Shown: positions 38,228 through 47,986 of the stretch, piece by piece | Layout of the letters: each line of letters begins with the position of its first letter | How positions within the stretch are numbered: the first letter of the stretch is position 1 | Assembly: GCF_030053595.1 (NCBI RefSeq) | Contig: NZ_JASGBQ010000015.1 | Coordinates: 1 to 63,383 of the forward strand | DNA: 63,383 bases | Source: Fusibacillus kribbianus | GTDB lineage: Bacteria > Bacillota > Clostridia > Lachnospirales > Lachnospiraceae | Direction of reading: 5' to 3' | The notes under the pieces: model-generated | The model's input: only the letters and a program-made list of their open reading frames with translations | Database searches by the model: none | Told to the model about the DNA's origin: nothing | Program-made: the position numbers and the translations under genes

Positions 38228-38482
38228 ATGAGAACTGCAAAAAGTAAATGGTCTCTGCTGATCTTGATCCTGTCAGGAATTGTGCTCGGAGGGTTTATCG
38301 GCCACCTGCTTGGCGGTCTTTCCGCTTTTCAGTGGCTTAATTTCGGACAGACCTTCGGCCTTACCAATCCGCTGGTTCTGGATCTTGGGATCATGACCCT
38401 TACCTTTGCTCTTACGATCAAGGTTACCATTGGCGGAATTATTGGTATAGTGATTGCGATTCTGATCTACAGACTGCTGTAG
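38228..38482 (+). CDS. DUF4321 small membrane protein
   Basis: An 84-residue protein with two or three hydrophobic helices (about 10-28, 45-63 and 65-83) and glycine-rich IVLGGFIGHLLGG. It matches the DUF4321 pattern found before radC/mre genes in clostridia. Function is unknown; the position suggests a link to the cell-shape block. Confidence 0.85.
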   Translation: MRTAKSKWSLLILILSGIVLGGFIGHLLGGLSAFQWLNFGQTFGLTNPLVLDLGIMTLTFALTIKVTIGGIIGIVIAILIYRLL

Positions 38483-38525
38483 GGCTGCCGATTTCAGACC
38501 TGACTTCTTGAAGGAGGAGGGTCAT

Positions 38526-39218
38526 ATGAACAGAAATACAATCCGGGAGCTTCCTGCTTCCGAACGACCGTATGAAAAATGCCGGGCGAAGGGCCCGGAG
38601 AGCCTGACCGACGCAGAGCTTCTGGCAGTCATTCTGCGAACCGGTACGAAAGGGCAGGGAGCTCTGGAGACTGCCAGAAAAGTACTGGATATGAGTGTCC
38701 CACACGGCGGGCTTCTTGGGCTTTACCATCTGACTGCGGATGAGCTCAGAGGAATACCGGGGATCGGTTCTGTGAAGGCTCTCCAGCTCTCCTGCATCGG
38801 AGAACTGGCAAAGCGTATGAGCAGGAATCGTTTTGAAAAGGCCCGGACCTTTGGTACGCCTGGTGAGGTGGCCTCCTATTTTATGGAGGATATGCGACAT
38901 CTGGAAAAAGAGGAATTAAGATCCGTGTTTCTGGATACAAAAGGACAGCTTTTGAAAGAAGAAGTCCTCTTTGTGGGAACCGTAAACGGATCACTGATCT
39001 CTCCCAGGGAGATTTTTCTGGAGGCCCTCAAGTGCCGGGCAGTCAGCGTGATCCTGCTCCACAATCATCCCAGCGGAGATCCGGAGCCGAGCAGGGAGGA
39101 CATTCTTGTGACGAAACGGATCGCAGCAGCAGGAGAGCTTCTCGACATCTGTCTCCTCGATCATATCATTATCGGGGATCATTGTTATATCAGCTTAAAA
39201 GAACGAGGAATATGGTAG
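38526..39218 (+). CDS. radC: RadC-like JAB-domain protein
   Basis: A 230-residue RadC family protein with an N-terminal UPF0758/HhH part (PESLTDAELLAVILRTGTKG, IPGIGSVKALQL) and a C-terminal JAB/MPN metalloprotease-like domain with the signature LLHNHPSGDPEPSREDI. The DNA-repair role originally proposed for RadC is doubtful. The start is ATG 38526 with GGAGG upstream. It immediately precedes mreC, as in many bacteria. Confidence 0.93.
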   Translation: MNRNTIRELPASERPYEKCRAKGPESLTDAELLAVILRTGTKGQGALETARKVLDMSVPHGGLLGLYHLTADELRGIPGIGSVKALQLSCIGELAKRMSRNRFEKARTFGTPGEVASYFMEDMRHLEKEELRSVFLDTKGQLLKEEVLFVGTVNGSLISPREIFLEALKCRAVSVILLHNHPSGDPEPSREDILVTKRIAAAGELLDICLLDHIIIGDHCYISLKERGIW

Positions 39219-39219
39219 G

Positions 39220-40080
39220 ATGAAAAATAAAAAGAAGACTTCTTTGCCGGCCAGATATGTGCTGTTTTTTCTGGTTTTATTCTGTGTGGCACTGATGGCT
39301 GTCAGTTATTTTAAGCCGGGTTTTTTAAGCCCTGTCACAAATGCAGTGAATTCAGTGCTTGTCCCCATGCAGAAGGGAATCAATCATCTTGGGACAGGCT
39401 TTGCCGATACGGCATATGATTATCAGAGTCTGGAGGAAGCCAGAGAGGAAAACAAACGGCTGAAGGAGGAAGTAGCGCAGCTTCGGGAAGAAATCGGAAA
39501 TTATCAGCAGGGTCAGATCGAGCTTCAGGAACTGCGGGAGCTGTTTGAACTGAAGGGGCAGTATACCGATTATGAAATGACAGGAGCGAGGGTCATCCAG
39601 AAGGATGCCGGAAACTGGTATCATTCTTTCGTCATTGACAAAGGATCTGATGACGGCATTGAAAAGAATATGAATGTGATCGCCGAGGGCGGCCTTGTGG
39701 GCATTGTTACCGAGGTTGGAAGCAACTTTGCCAGGGTTCGTTCCATCATTGACGACGACAGCAATGTCAGCGCCATGTCCTTAAATTCCAGTGATACCTG
39801 TATCGTATCCGGTGATCTGAAGCTTTACGCGGAAGGGAAGCTCCGGTTAAGCTATATCGATAAAAATGACAATATCTGGGATGACGATAAGATCGTCACC
39901 TCCAACATCAGTGATAAATATCTTCCCAATATCCTGATCGGATATGCAACGGATATTCAGGTGGACAGCAACAACGTGACCAAGTCCGGATATCTGATTC
40001 CGGCTGTGGATTTTGATCATCTGCAGACAGTTCTGGTCATCAAGACGCTTAAGGTAACAGGTGAGGAGAGTCAGTCTTGA
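39220..40080 (+). CDS. mreC: rod shape-determining protein MreC
   Basis: A 286-residue MreC: a short cytoplasmic N-terminus, one transmembrane helix (about 11-29), a coiled coil (about 70-100; EEAREENKRLKEEVAQLREE) and the beta-barrel core (NWYHSFVIDKGSDDGIEKNM, GLVGIVTEVG). It is a scaffold for the elongasome outside the membrane. The gene begins 1 bp after the radC stop and overlaps mreD by 4 bp. Confidence 0.95.
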   Translation: MKNKKKTSLPARYVLFFLVLFCVALMAVSYFKPGFLSPVTNAVNSVLVPMQKGINHLGTGFADTAYDYQSLEEAREENKRLKEEVAQLREEIGNYQQGQIELQELRELFELKGQYTDYEMTGARVIQKDAGNWYHSFVIDKGSDDGIEKNMNVIAEGGLVGIVTEVGSNFARVRSIIDDDSNVSAMSLNSSDTCIVSGDLKLYAEGKLRLSYIDKNDNIWDDDKIVTSNISDKYLPNILIGYATDIQVDSNNVTKSGYLIPAVDFDHLQTVLVIKTLKVTGEESQS

Positions 40081-40601
40081 AAATCAAACGTTTTTTAGTA
40101 ATGGCGCTTGTTATATTTGTGGGATATCTTCTTCAGTTCGGGCTGTTTGCGAACAGTCCGCTCATCGATACGGTTCCCAACATTCTGCTGATCATTACGG
40201 TATCTTTCGGGTTTATGAAGGGGAAAAATCAGGGAATGGCCATCGGCTTTGCCTGTGGGCTGCTTTTGGATATTGTATCCATGAGCTCCGTCGGATTTCA
40301 TATGATCATTCTGATCATTCTAGGTTATATGACGGGAGCCCTTCATCAGTGGATGTATTCCGATTATATCGTATTTCCGCTGATCGTTACCACATTCAGC
40401 AGTTTGATCTACGGCATGTACCTCTATGTGTTCCAGTTTCTCATAAGGAACCGGCTGGATTTTGTTTATTATCTGCTTCATGTTATCCTGCCGGAGGTTA
40501 TCTATACGGTGATCCTGACCAGCCTGATTTATCAGATTTTATCCTTTATCAATTACAAACTGGAAATGACAGAACGAAGGAGCGCGACGAAATTTGTTTA
40601 A
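40077..40601 (+). CDS. mreD: rod shape-determining protein MreD
   Basis: A 174-residue protein with five or six transmembrane helices. IIDTVPNILLIITVSFG-like and MAIGFACGLLLDIVSMSSVG segments are typical of MreD. It works with MreC and PBP2/RodA in lateral wall growth. The start is a TTG overlapping the mreC stop (TTGA) with GGAG 8 nt upstream. It overlaps the PBP gene by 8 bp. Confidence 0.93.
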   Translation: MKIKRFLVMALVIFVGYLLQFGLFANSPLIDTVPNILLIITVSFGFMKGKNQGMAIGFACGLLLDIVSMSSVGFHMIILIILGYMTGALHQWMYSDYIVFPLIVTTFSSLIYGMYLYVFQFLIRNRLDFVYYLLHVILPEVIYTVILTSLIYQILSFINYKLEMTERRSATKFV

Positions 40602-43476
40602 TGAATTATGGGAAATCCTGATAACCGGAATTAAAAAAGTGTTAAAGTCCCGCCTGTTTGTGGTGAGCATTCTGTTTATCGCCATGTTCGGGGCACTTGT
40701 ATTCCGCCTGTTCAAGCTTCAGATCGTGAATGGCGAGGATTATCAGGAGAATTATGTTCAAAAAACCCTGAAAACAGTCAGCATCTCCGGAACAAGAGGC
40801 GACATTTACGACAGAAACGGAAATCTTCTGGCCTATAATGAACTGGCTTATGCGGTTACAGTCGGTGATTCCGGTTATTACAAAAACGGCTATCAGAGAA
40901 ATAAAATGCTGCTGAAGCTGATCCCGATTCTGGAAAAACACGGGGAGACGCTGATCACCTCCCTGTCCATCGCCATTGATGGAAACGGAAATTTCCAGTA
41001 TACCACCGGAAGCGAGGAGGAACGGCTCCGGTTTCTGCGTGATGTTTACGGTCTTAAGAGCGTAGAAGAACTGGATGATGAAGACGGCAAATATCCCTCC
41101 TCCATTTCAGCAAGGGAACTGTTTGATAAGCTGAAGGAGCGGTACGGGATCGGAGTCAATGAGGACAAGACCACCTATGAGATCGAAGACGCACTGGCTC
41201 TTAAGGTTTTGAATGTCCGATATTCCATGACTTTAACTGCTTTCCGCCGTTACGATGCGGTGACAGTGGCCAAAGACATCAAGCTTGAAACAGTGGCTGA
41301 CATCAAGGAGCATTCCGATGAATTGAAGGATGTCAATGTGGAGGAGCAGACCATTCGCGTTTATAACGACAGCTATGCGTTTTCTCATATTCTCGGCTAT
41401 ACAGGCCAGGCAGATTCCGAGGAGCTGGAGGAGCTTCAGAGCCAGGATGAATCCTACGAGCTTGGAGATGTGGTCGGAAAATCCGGTATCGAGTCTGCCA
41501 TGGAGCTGGAGCTTTCCGGAGAAAAGGGAAGCAGGACCATGTATCTGGACAGTGAGGGACGTATTCTTGAAACCACAAAGGTTGTTGAGGCGGAAACAGG
41601 AAATGATATTTACCTGACTATTGACCGGGATCTGCAGGTAGGAATCTATGCCCTGATCGAACAGAACCTGGCCGGTATTCTGATCCAGAGGCTGAACAGC
41701 GACCCCAATTATGAAGTGGCAGATGATGCGGACGGATCCAAGGTTCAGATTCCTGTAAAAAATGCATATTTTCAGTTTATCAACAACAACATCCTGTCTA
41801 TGTCCCGGTTTGCATCCGAAGATGCCAGCGAGCTGGAAAAGAGTATCTATTCCCGCTTCAGCAGCCGGCTTTCCACGGTTCTCCCTGAAATATCAGGGCA
41901 GCTTTCCTCTGAGGGGGCGCCGTCATTCGATAAATGCGCCAGGGATATGCAGGATTATCAGGATTACATTTTTGATTATATGAAGGATGAGGGATTCTTT
42001 GTGGAGGGATCCTTCAGCACCGATGATGATATTTATATGGGTTGGGTCAATGAAACTATAAGCTTCCATGATTTTCTGTATCACGCGGTGGAAGAGAACT
42101 GGATCAATCTGCAGAAAATCCAGTCAGAGTCCAAGTACACAAGCACCGACGATACGTTTCAGACTCTGATTGATACCCTGATTTCTTCCATGGCAAACGA
42201 TTCCGGGTTCCAGAAGCTGATCTATAAATATCTGATCAAGGACAATTCCATCACCGGAAGAGAGCTTTGCCTCTGCCTCTTTGAGCAGGGGGTTCTGCCC
42301 TATGATGAGGCAGCCATTGCCAGCCTGCAGTCCGGAGATGAGACAAACGCTTTTGAGTTTTTGAAGCAGAAGATATACAATCTGGAGCTCACGCCGGCCC
42401 AGCTGGCCCTGGACCCCTGCTCGGCATCCTGTGTCATTACCGATGTCAATACAGGTGAACTCCTGGCTCTGGTCACGTATCCGGGTTATGACATCAACCG
42501 GTTTTCCGGTTCCATAGATGTGGAATATTACAGAAGCCTCTATAATGATCTGAGTCAGCCGTTCTTAAACCGTGCCACTCAGGTTGAAACGGCTCCCGGC
42601 TCCATCTTCAAAGTGCTGACCTCTGTCATCGGCCTGGAGGAGGGTGTGGTAAACAAAGATACCCTCATTTACGATACTGGTGTTTTTGAACGACAGGGCC
42701 TCCATCTGCGATGTTGGGATACCAGCGGCCACGGAGATCTCAATGTGGTCGGAGCCATTGCACAGTCCTGTAACTATTACTTTTCTGAGATTGGCTGGCT
42801 GATTTCTGAGGATAACGGAGAATACGACGGCGAACAGGGTATTGCCACCATCCGGCAGTATGCCTCCATGTTCGGCCTTGGCGAAAAATCCGGTGTTGAG
42901 ATCGCGGAGAGTTCTCCCCATATCACGGATCAGAACCCGATTCCCTCCTGTATCGGCCAGGGTACTCATACGTATGCAGGCATTCATCTTTCCCGTTATG
43001 TGACCGCCCTTGCCAGCAGCGGAAATCTGTATCAGTACAGTCTGATCTCAAAGGTTCAGAAAAACGATGGAGAGGTCATAAGGGAATATACGCCTCAGAT
43101 CGAGAACCATATTGAGCTTCGCCAGTCCACCTGGGACACTATACATGAGGGAATGCAGGAAGTGGTTGGTCCCAATGGAACCTTTGCTTCCAACTTTAAG
43201 GATTCTCAGGTCCTTAAGGAGGTCACCTTCGCAGCCAAGTCCGGTACAGCAGAGCAGACCAAGGGACGTGCAAACCACGCAACCTTCATTGCCTATGCGC
43301 CTGCCACGAATCCGGAGATGGCTCTCTCTGTGGCCATCCCCAACGGATACGGCTCCAGCTATTCAGGAGCTCTGTCGGAGCAGATTCTCAGCTATTATTA
43401 CGGATACATCAGCCTTGATACGATTCTTTCCGAGAATCATGCCATCGATGCTGAGACAAAGCATGTATCCGATTAA
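40594..43476 (+). CDS. class B penicillin-binding protein (PBP2/MrdA type), unusually long
   Basis: A 960-residue peptidoglycan transpeptidase anchored by one N-terminal helix (about 19-39). The dimerisation domain has the SGTRGDIYDRNGNLLAYNE motif. The active-site triad is intact: S670-x-x-K673 in APGSIFKVLT, SxN in QSCNYYF (725-727) and KSGT at 882-885. Orthologues usually have 600-750 residues; the excess lies at about 360-600, a mostly acidic helical insertion before the transpeptidase domain. The start is TTG with GGAG 10 nt upstream. Its place after mreCD and before rodA indicates elongation rather than septation. Confidence 0.93.
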   Translation: MFNELWEILITGIKKVLKSRLFVVSILFIAMFGALVFRLFKLQIVNGEDYQENYVQKTLKTVSISGTRGDIYDRNGNLLAYNELAYAVTVGDSGYYKNGYQRNKMLLKLIPILEKHGETLITSLSIAIDGNGNFQYTTGSEEERLRFLRDVYGLKSVEELDDEDGKYPSSISARELFDKLKERYGIGVNEDKTTYEIEDALALKVLNVRYSMTLTAFRRYDAVTVAKDIKLETVADIKEHSDELKDVNVEEQTIRVYNDSYAFSHILGYTGQADSEELEELQSQDESYELGDVVGKSGIESAMELELSGEKGSRTMYLDSEGRILETTKVVEAETGNDIYLTIDRDLQVGIYALIEQNLAGILIQRLNSDPNYEVADDADGSKVQIPVKNAYFQFINNNILSMSRFASEDASELEKSIYSRFSSRLSTVLPEISGQLSSEGAPSFDKCARDMQDYQDYIFDYMKDEGFFVEGSFSTDDDIYMGWVNETISFHDFLYHAVEENWINLQKIQSESKYTSTDDTFQTLIDTLISSMANDSGFQKLIYKYLIKDNSITGRELCLCLFEQGVLPYDEAAIASLQSGDETNAFEFLKQKIYNLELTPAQLALDPCSASCVITDVNTGELLALVTYPGYDINRFSGSIDVEYYRSLYNDLSQPFLNRATQVETAPGSIFKVLTSVIGLEEGVVNKDTLIYDTGVFERQGLHLRCWDTSGHGDLNVVGAIAQSCNYYFSEIGWLISEDNGEYDGEQGIATIRQYASMFGLGEKSGVEIAESSPHITDQNPIPSCIGQGTHTYAGIHLSRYVTALASSGNLYQYSLISKVQKNDGEVIREYTPQIENHIELRQSTWDTIHEGMQEVVGPNGTFASNFKDSQVLKEVTFAAKSGTAEQTKGRANHATFIAYAPATNPEMALSVAIPNGYGSSYSGALSEQILSYYYGYISLDTILSENHAIDAETKHVSD

Positions 43477-43492
43477 ACCAAGAGGTGGTAAG

Positions 43493-44167
43493 ATGCGTCA
43501 GACAGTCATTATCAAGGGAAATAAATATGGTCTTTCCGTGTTTTTGGATCCGGAACTTCCCATGGAGAAGCTGCTTTCGGACATTGCATCCAAGATGCGG
43601 GACTCTGCGAAATTTTTCCGCGGAGCAAAAATGGCCATTACCTTTGAGGGCCGGACACTTACACCGGAGGAAACCAATGCAGTTGTAAATACCATTTGTG
43701 AAAATTCAGAGATAGATATCTCCTGTGTCATTGACACAGACAAAGCACGGGAAGCCTTTTTTCGGCGGGCGCTGGATGAAAAGGCGGAAGAGGAAGGAAA
43801 CGGTCAGCCTGCCGGCAGCGGTCAGTTCTATAAAGGAACACTGCGTTCCGGACAGGTTCTGGAAGCGGAAGGAAACATTGTCATGCTCGGCGATGTGAAT
43901 CCCGGGGCCAGAATCGTTGCCAAAGGAAACATTATTGTGCTTGGCGCGCTGCGCGGTACGGCAATTGCCGGACTGGGCGGAAAGAAGCACGCCATCGTCG
44001 TGGCTCTGGAGATGGAACCCATTCAAATCCGCATCGGTGAGGTGACGGCACGCATGGCCGCAAAGAAAACCTTTCCAAAGGGAGCGCAGATCGCCTACCT
44101 GGATTTCGGGAAGCTCCGGATCGAGCCTCTCTGTAAAGAGGTCATTGACGAAGTAAGCTTTCGCTAG
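43493..44167 (+). CDS. minC: septum site-determining protein MinC
   Basis: A 224-residue FtsZ-assembly inhibitor. The N-terminal domain (about 1-100) is followed by the C-terminal beta-helix with LRSGQVLEAEGNIVMLGDVN and GNIIVLGALRGTAIAG, the MinD- and FtsZ-binding part. The start MRQTVIIKGN has AGAGGTGG upstream. The reading frame is open much further back, inside the PBP gene, which is not used. It is followed by minD and minE. Confidence 0.95.
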   Translation: MRQTVIIKGNKYGLSVFLDPELPMEKLLSDIASKMRDSAKFFRGAKMAITFEGRTLTPEETNAVVNTICENSEIDISCVIDTDKAREAFFRRALDEKAEEEGNGQPAGSGQFYKGTLRSGQVLEAEGNIVMLGDVNPGARIVAKGNIIVLGALRGTAIAGLGGKKHAIVVALEMEPIQIRIGEVTARMAAKKTFPKGAQIAYLDFGKLRIEPLCKEVIDEVSFR

Positions 44168-44198
44168 AGCAGGAATTTGAATTGTGGAGGAAAGAAAA

Positions 44199-44990
44199 AT
44201 GAGTGAAGTAATCGTAATTACGTCCGGCAAAGGTGGGGTCGGAAAGACAACCACTTCTGCCAATCTTGGCACCGGCCTTGCCATGCTTCATAAGAAGGTG
44301 GTCCTGATCGATACGGATATCGGTCTCAGAAATCTGGATGTGGTCATGGGACTGGAAAACAGGATCGTATACAATCTGGTGGATGTCATTGAGGGAAGCT
44401 GCCGGCTTTCCCAGGCACTCATCAAGGACAAGCGTTATCCCAATTTACAGCTTCTGCCTTCGGCGCAGACACGAGATAAATCCAGTGTCTCTCCGGAGCA
44501 GATGAAAAAACTGATTGAATCCCTGAAGGAAGAGTTTGATTATATTCTTCTGGACTGTCCGGCCGGGATCGAACAGGGATTTAAAAATGCCATTGCAGGC
44601 GCAGACCGGGCTGTTGTAGTCACTACCCCGGAGGTCTCCGCCATTCGGGATGCAGACCGGATCATCGGCCTTCTGGAGGCCAATGACATCCACCACATCG
44701 ACCTCATTGTGAACCGGATCCGCATGGATATGGTGAAGAGAGGAGATATGATGTCCATAGAGGATGTCATTGATATTCTTGCTGTTCATCTGATCGGCGC
44801 GGTTCCCGATGATGAGCATATCGTGATCTCCACCAACCAGGGAGAGCCCCTTACCGGTTCCGACTGTCTGTCAGGACAGGCCTATATGAATATTGCACGG
44901 CGTATCACCGGAGAAGAAGTTCCCATGTTGGATCTGAATGTAAAAAACGGCTTCTTTTCCAGACTGGCCGGAGTATTCAAAAAGAAATAG
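44199..44990 (+). CDS. minD: septum site-determining protein MinD
   Basis: A 263-residue ParA-type ATPase with the deviant Walker A SGKGGVGKTTTSANLG near residue 9, the DTDIGLRNLD switch I, YILLDCPAGIEQGF (Walker B) and a C-terminal amphipathic membrane-targeting helix (FFSRLAGVFKKK). The start MSEVIVITS has GGAGG upstream. Together with MinC and MinE it positions the division site. Confidence 0.97.
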   Translation: MSEVIVITSGKGGVGKTTTSANLGTGLAMLHKKVVLIDTDIGLRNLDVVMGLENRIVYNLVDVIEGSCRLSQALIKDKRYPNLQLLPSAQTRDKSSVSPEQMKKLIESLKEEFDYILLDCPAGIEQGFKNAIAGADRAVVVTTPEVSAIRDADRIIGLLEANDIHHIDLIVNRIRMDMVKRGDMMSIEDVIDILAVHLIGAVPDDEHIVISTNQGEPLTGSDCLSGQAYMNIARRITGEEVPMLDLNVKNGFFSRLAGVFKKK

Positions 44991-45001
44991 GGGGACGTGT
45001 C

Positions 45002-45283
45002 ATGGGATTTTTTGACTTTTTTGCAAAGAACAAGTCAGGGAATGTGGCAAAGGACCGTTTAAAGCTCCTTCTTGTTTCTGACAGGGCCAACTGTTCTCCT
45101 GAGATCATGGAAGCTATTAAAAATGACATTATAAAAGTGATTTCCAAATATATGGATGTGGATACGGAAGCGCTTGATATCCAGATTACTCAGACCCAGT
45201 CGGAGGATGGAAAAGAAGTCGTTCCGGCGCTTTTCGCAAATATTCCAATTAAAGATATAAAAAATGGGAATCCTAACAAATAA
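45002..45283 (+). CDS. minE: cell division topological specificity factor MinE
   Basis: A 93-residue MinE with the N-terminal membrane helix (MGFFDFFAK), the anti-MinCD segment AKDRLKLLLVSDRANCSPE and the topological domain. It lies 11 bp after minD. A MinE points to pole-to-pole oscillation, unlike Bacillus, which uses DivIVA/MinJ. Confidence 0.95.
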   Translation: MGFFDFFAKNKSGNVAKDRLKLLLVSDRANCSPEIMEAIKNDIIKVISKYMDVDTEALDIQITQTQSEDGKEVVPALFANIPIKDIKNGNPNK

Positions 45284-45293
45284 AGGATAAAAA

Positions 45294-46439
45294 ATGTTTA
45301 AATTCAAAGAATACCGTTTCCGATACTATAACATGAGAATCATCCTTTACGTCCTGATTTTAGCGGTGATCGGAATCCTTTTTGTGAAGAGTGCGACCAT
45401 CGGGACCGGAGCGGATACGTACAACAAACAGATATTTGGTGTGGCTGTTGGTATTTTCTGTATGCTTCTGGTGTCAGTCATTGACTATCACTGGATCCTG
45501 AAGCTTTACTGGCCCATTTATGCGGTGAATATTGCCATGCTGCTGGCCACGAAGTTTATGGGAGAGAGCGGCGGCGGAGCACAGAGATGGCTGATGCTTC
45601 CTGTCATCGGACAGATCCAGCCCTCTGAGTTTTCCAAGATTATAATGATCTGTTTCTTTTCCATGTATTTTTACAAGCATCGGGAAAAAATCAGTTCCCT
45701 TCGGATCGTAGTCAGCTCTGCTGTGCTTTTTGCCGTTCCAGCCTATCTGATTCTGGACCAGCCAAATCTGTCCACTACGCTGGTGGTTGTGGTGATCTTC
45801 CTGGTCATGCTCTATGTGGCAAAGATCAGTTACAAATGGATCGGCGGCGCTTTTGCAGTCATGGTGCCCTTCAGCGTCTGGTTTGTTTATTATATCCAGC
45901 AGGAGGGACAAAAGCTTCTGGAGCCTTATCAGGTCAACCGGATCATGTCCTGGATCAATCCAGCCAAATATCCGGCGGATAATACCCAGCAGCAAAGGAA
46001 TTCCATCATGGCCATCGGTTCCGGCCAGCTTCGGGGGAAGGGACTGGCCAATACGACTCTGGCTTCTGTAAAAAACGGAAAGTTTCTTTCAGAGGAAGAC
46101 TGCGATTTCATTTTTGCCGTCATCGGCGAGGAAGTAGGATTTGTCGGAAGCGTAATTATCCTTGCACTTTTGCTCATTCTTGTGGCAGAATGTATTTATA
46201 TGGCTGCAAGGGCAAAGGATATGGCCGGTAGACTGATCTGCAGTGGTATGGCTGCGCTGCTGGCTTTCCAGTCCTTTGTAAATGTGGGCGTGGCCACTGG
46301 GCTTCTGCCCAATACAGGCCTGCCGCTTCCTTTTATCAGTGCCGGTTTGAGTTCGCTTTTAAGCTGCTTTATCGGAATCGGTCTGGTTCTTAATGTGGGT
46401 CTTCAAAGAAATTATGAAAATAACAGAGGAGGGTTCTAA
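45294..46439 (+). CDS. rodA: FtsW/RodA/SpoVE family peptidoglycan polymerase (RodA)
   Basis: A 381-residue SEDS glycosyltransferase with about ten transmembrane helices. Signatures: AQRWLMLPVIGQIQPSEFSKI, TTLVVVVIFLVML, QQQRNSIMAIGSGQL and the C-terminal GLLPNTGLPLPFISAGLSSLL. The neighbouring mreCD and PBP2 support RodA (elongation) rather than FtsW. Spacing to minE is 10 bp and to mgsA 2 bp. Confidence 0.93.
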   Translation: MFKFKEYRFRYYNMRIILYVLILAVIGILFVKSATIGTGADTYNKQIFGVAVGIFCMLLVSVIDYHWILKLYWPIYAVNIAMLLATKFMGESGGGAQRWLMLPVIGQIQPSEFSKIIMICFFSMYFYKHREKISSLRIVVSSAVLFAVPAYLILDQPNLSTTLVVVVIFLVMLYVAKISYKWIGGAFAVMVPFSVWFVYYIQQEGQKLLEPYQVNRIMSWINPAKYPADNTQQQRNSIMAIGSGQLRGKGLANTTLASVKNGKFLSEEDCDFIFAVIGEEVGFVGSVIILALLLILVAECIYMAARAKDMAGRLICSGMAALLAFQSFVNVGVATGLLPNTGLPLPFISAGLSSLLSCFIGIGLVLNVGLQRNYENNRGGF

Positions 46440-46441
46440 AC

Positions 46442-46837
46442 ATGAATGTCGGGCTTATTGCACATGATGCAAAGAAAAAACTGATGCAGAATTTCTGTAT
46501 TGCCTACCGTGGAATTTTATGCCGGCATGAGCTGTTCGCGACCGGTACAACCGGCCGCCTGATTGAAGAAGTCACCAATCTGAATGTGCACAAATTTCTG
46601 GCGGGACATCTCGGCGGTGAGCAGCAGCTGGCCGCACAGATCGAAAACAATCAGATCGATCTGGTGATCTTTTTAAGAGATCCTCTCCATCCAAAGTCTC
46701 ATGAGCCGGATGTTTTTAAAGTGATCCGCCTGTGCGACACCCATAACATTCCTCTGGCCACCAATCTGGCAACGGCAGAGCTTTTGATCAAGGCTCTGGA
46801 ACGGGGAGATATGGAGTGGAGAGAAGCGTTTAAGTAA
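46442..46837 (+). CDS. mgsA: methylglyoxal synthase
   Basis: A 131-residue enzyme that converts dihydroxyacetone phosphate to methylglyoxal and phosphate. Recognisable segments are IAHDAKKKLM, LFATGTTGRLIEE, HLGGEQQLAAQI (Glu where E. coli has Asp in GGDQQ), FLRDPLHPKSHEPDV with the catalytic Asp, and IPLATNLATAEL. mgsA often lies after rodA in clostridia. Confidence 0.94.
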   Translation: MNVGLIAHDAKKKLMQNFCIAYRGILCRHELFATGTTGRLIEEVTNLNVHKFLAGHLGGEQQLAAQIENNQIDLVIFLRDPLHPKSHEPDVFKVIRLCDTHNIPLATNLATAELLIKALERGDMEWREAFK

Positions 46838-46860
46838 AACAGGAGTGTAAGTTTTTTATC

Positions 46861-47895
46861 ATGCCCAGGAAAACAACTGCAAAGCAGGTGAAGCGCACCA
46901 GAAAATTTCTTCAGTTTTCTGCAGCGCTTTTGGCTGTTTCTATTTGTATTGCCATAATTGTTCATTTTGTGGTGCCTGATTCCCCGACAGACAGCAGCGG
47001 TATTCCGATGCTTGCTGCTTACGAGGGGCAGACCGAACTGAAAACCTTTGAATCGGAGCCTTCCGCCTTCTGGGATGAAATGTCCCTCTTTGGTGAAAAG
47101 CTTTGTGTGGCGTTTGAATCGGAACCGGATCCCGGAATTACCGCAGAAGCGGCTGTCATCTTTGATCAGACAACAGGAGAGGTGCTTTACAGCCACAATG
47201 CCTATGAGCGCCTGTATCCGGCCAGTATCACCAAGTGCATGACTCTGTTGGTGGCTTTAAAATATGGTGATCTGTCCTCGCAGATTACAGTGGAAGGATC
47301 CATGCTTTCCGATCTGGATCCCGGGTCTTCCCTGGCTTATATCAAAGCAGGAGACACTTTAACCCTCCGTGATCTTTTATATGGTCTGATGCTGCCTTCC
47401 GGAAACGATGCCGCCAATGTCATCGCCTACTGTGTGGCCGGCAGTGAAGAGGCATTTGTGGAGCTTATGAATGAAGAGGCCGGCAGGATCGGTGCCACCG
47501 GAAGTCATTTCGTAAATGCCCACGGCCTTACGGACCCGTCCCATTATACGACAGCCTACGATATTTATCTGATCTACAATGAGCTTCTGAATTATCAGGA
47601 ATTTCTGGATATTATCGAAGCGCCCTCCTATACGGCCCGGTATACAGGAGCAAACGGTCCGGTCACCAATGAGTGGTCCCGCGGGATCCGTTATTTCACC
47701 GGAGAATACAAAGCGCCGAACGGTGTGACGCCCCTTGGAGGAAAAACCGGTACAACGCCGGAGGCGGGATACTGCCTGTCTCTCCTTTCCACAGATGAAA
47801 CGGGGGATCTGTATGTTTCGGTTGTTTTAAAATCAGAGAGCCGTCCTTCTCTGTATGAAAATATGACGACACTACTTTCAAAAATTCCGAAATAA
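46861..47895 (+). CDS. D-alanyl-D-alanine carboxypeptidase (serine type)
   Basis: A 344-residue PBP5-like enzyme that trims peptidoglycan stem peptides. The N-terminus has a basic stretch and a hydrophobic helix (about 18-40), a signal peptide or anchor. The active-site motifs are S122-x-x-K125 (PASITKCMT), SGN at 180-182 (LPSGNDAAN) and KTG at 295-297 (GGKTGTTPEAG). It lacks the long C-terminal membrane helix of E. coli PBP5, so the N-terminal helix is probably retained as anchor. It closes the shape/division block. Confidence 0.9.
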   Translation: MPRKTTAKQVKRTRKFLQFSAALLAVSICIAIIVHFVVPDSPTDSSGIPMLAAYEGQTELKTFESEPSAFWDEMSLFGEKLCVAFESEPDPGITAEAAVIFDQTTGEVLYSHNAYERLYPASITKCMTLLVALKYGDLSSQITVEGSMLSDLDPGSSLAYIKAGDTLTLRDLLYGLMLPSGNDAANVIAYCVAGSEEAFVELMNEEAGRIGATGSHFVNAHGLTDPSHYTTAYDIYLIYNELLNYQEFLDIIEAPSYTARYTGANGPVTNEWSRGIRYFTGEYKAPNGVTPLGGKTGTTPEAGYCLSLLSTDETGDLYVSVVLKSESRPSLYENMTTLLSKIPK

Positions 47896-47898
47896 GGA

Positions 47899-47927
47899 TT
47901 GTACTTTCCGGGAATTTATACTATAAT
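47899..47927 (+). promoter_or_regulatory. sigma-A promoter of the small P-loop gene
   Basis: TTGTAC (47899-47904) and TATAAT (47922-47927) have a 17-bp spacer, 59 bp before the start. Confidence 0.75.
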
Positions 47928-47986
47928 TAAAACAGGGTTTTTACAGAAATCCGAATTATAACCAGTGACTAAAGGAGGAGTGCATT

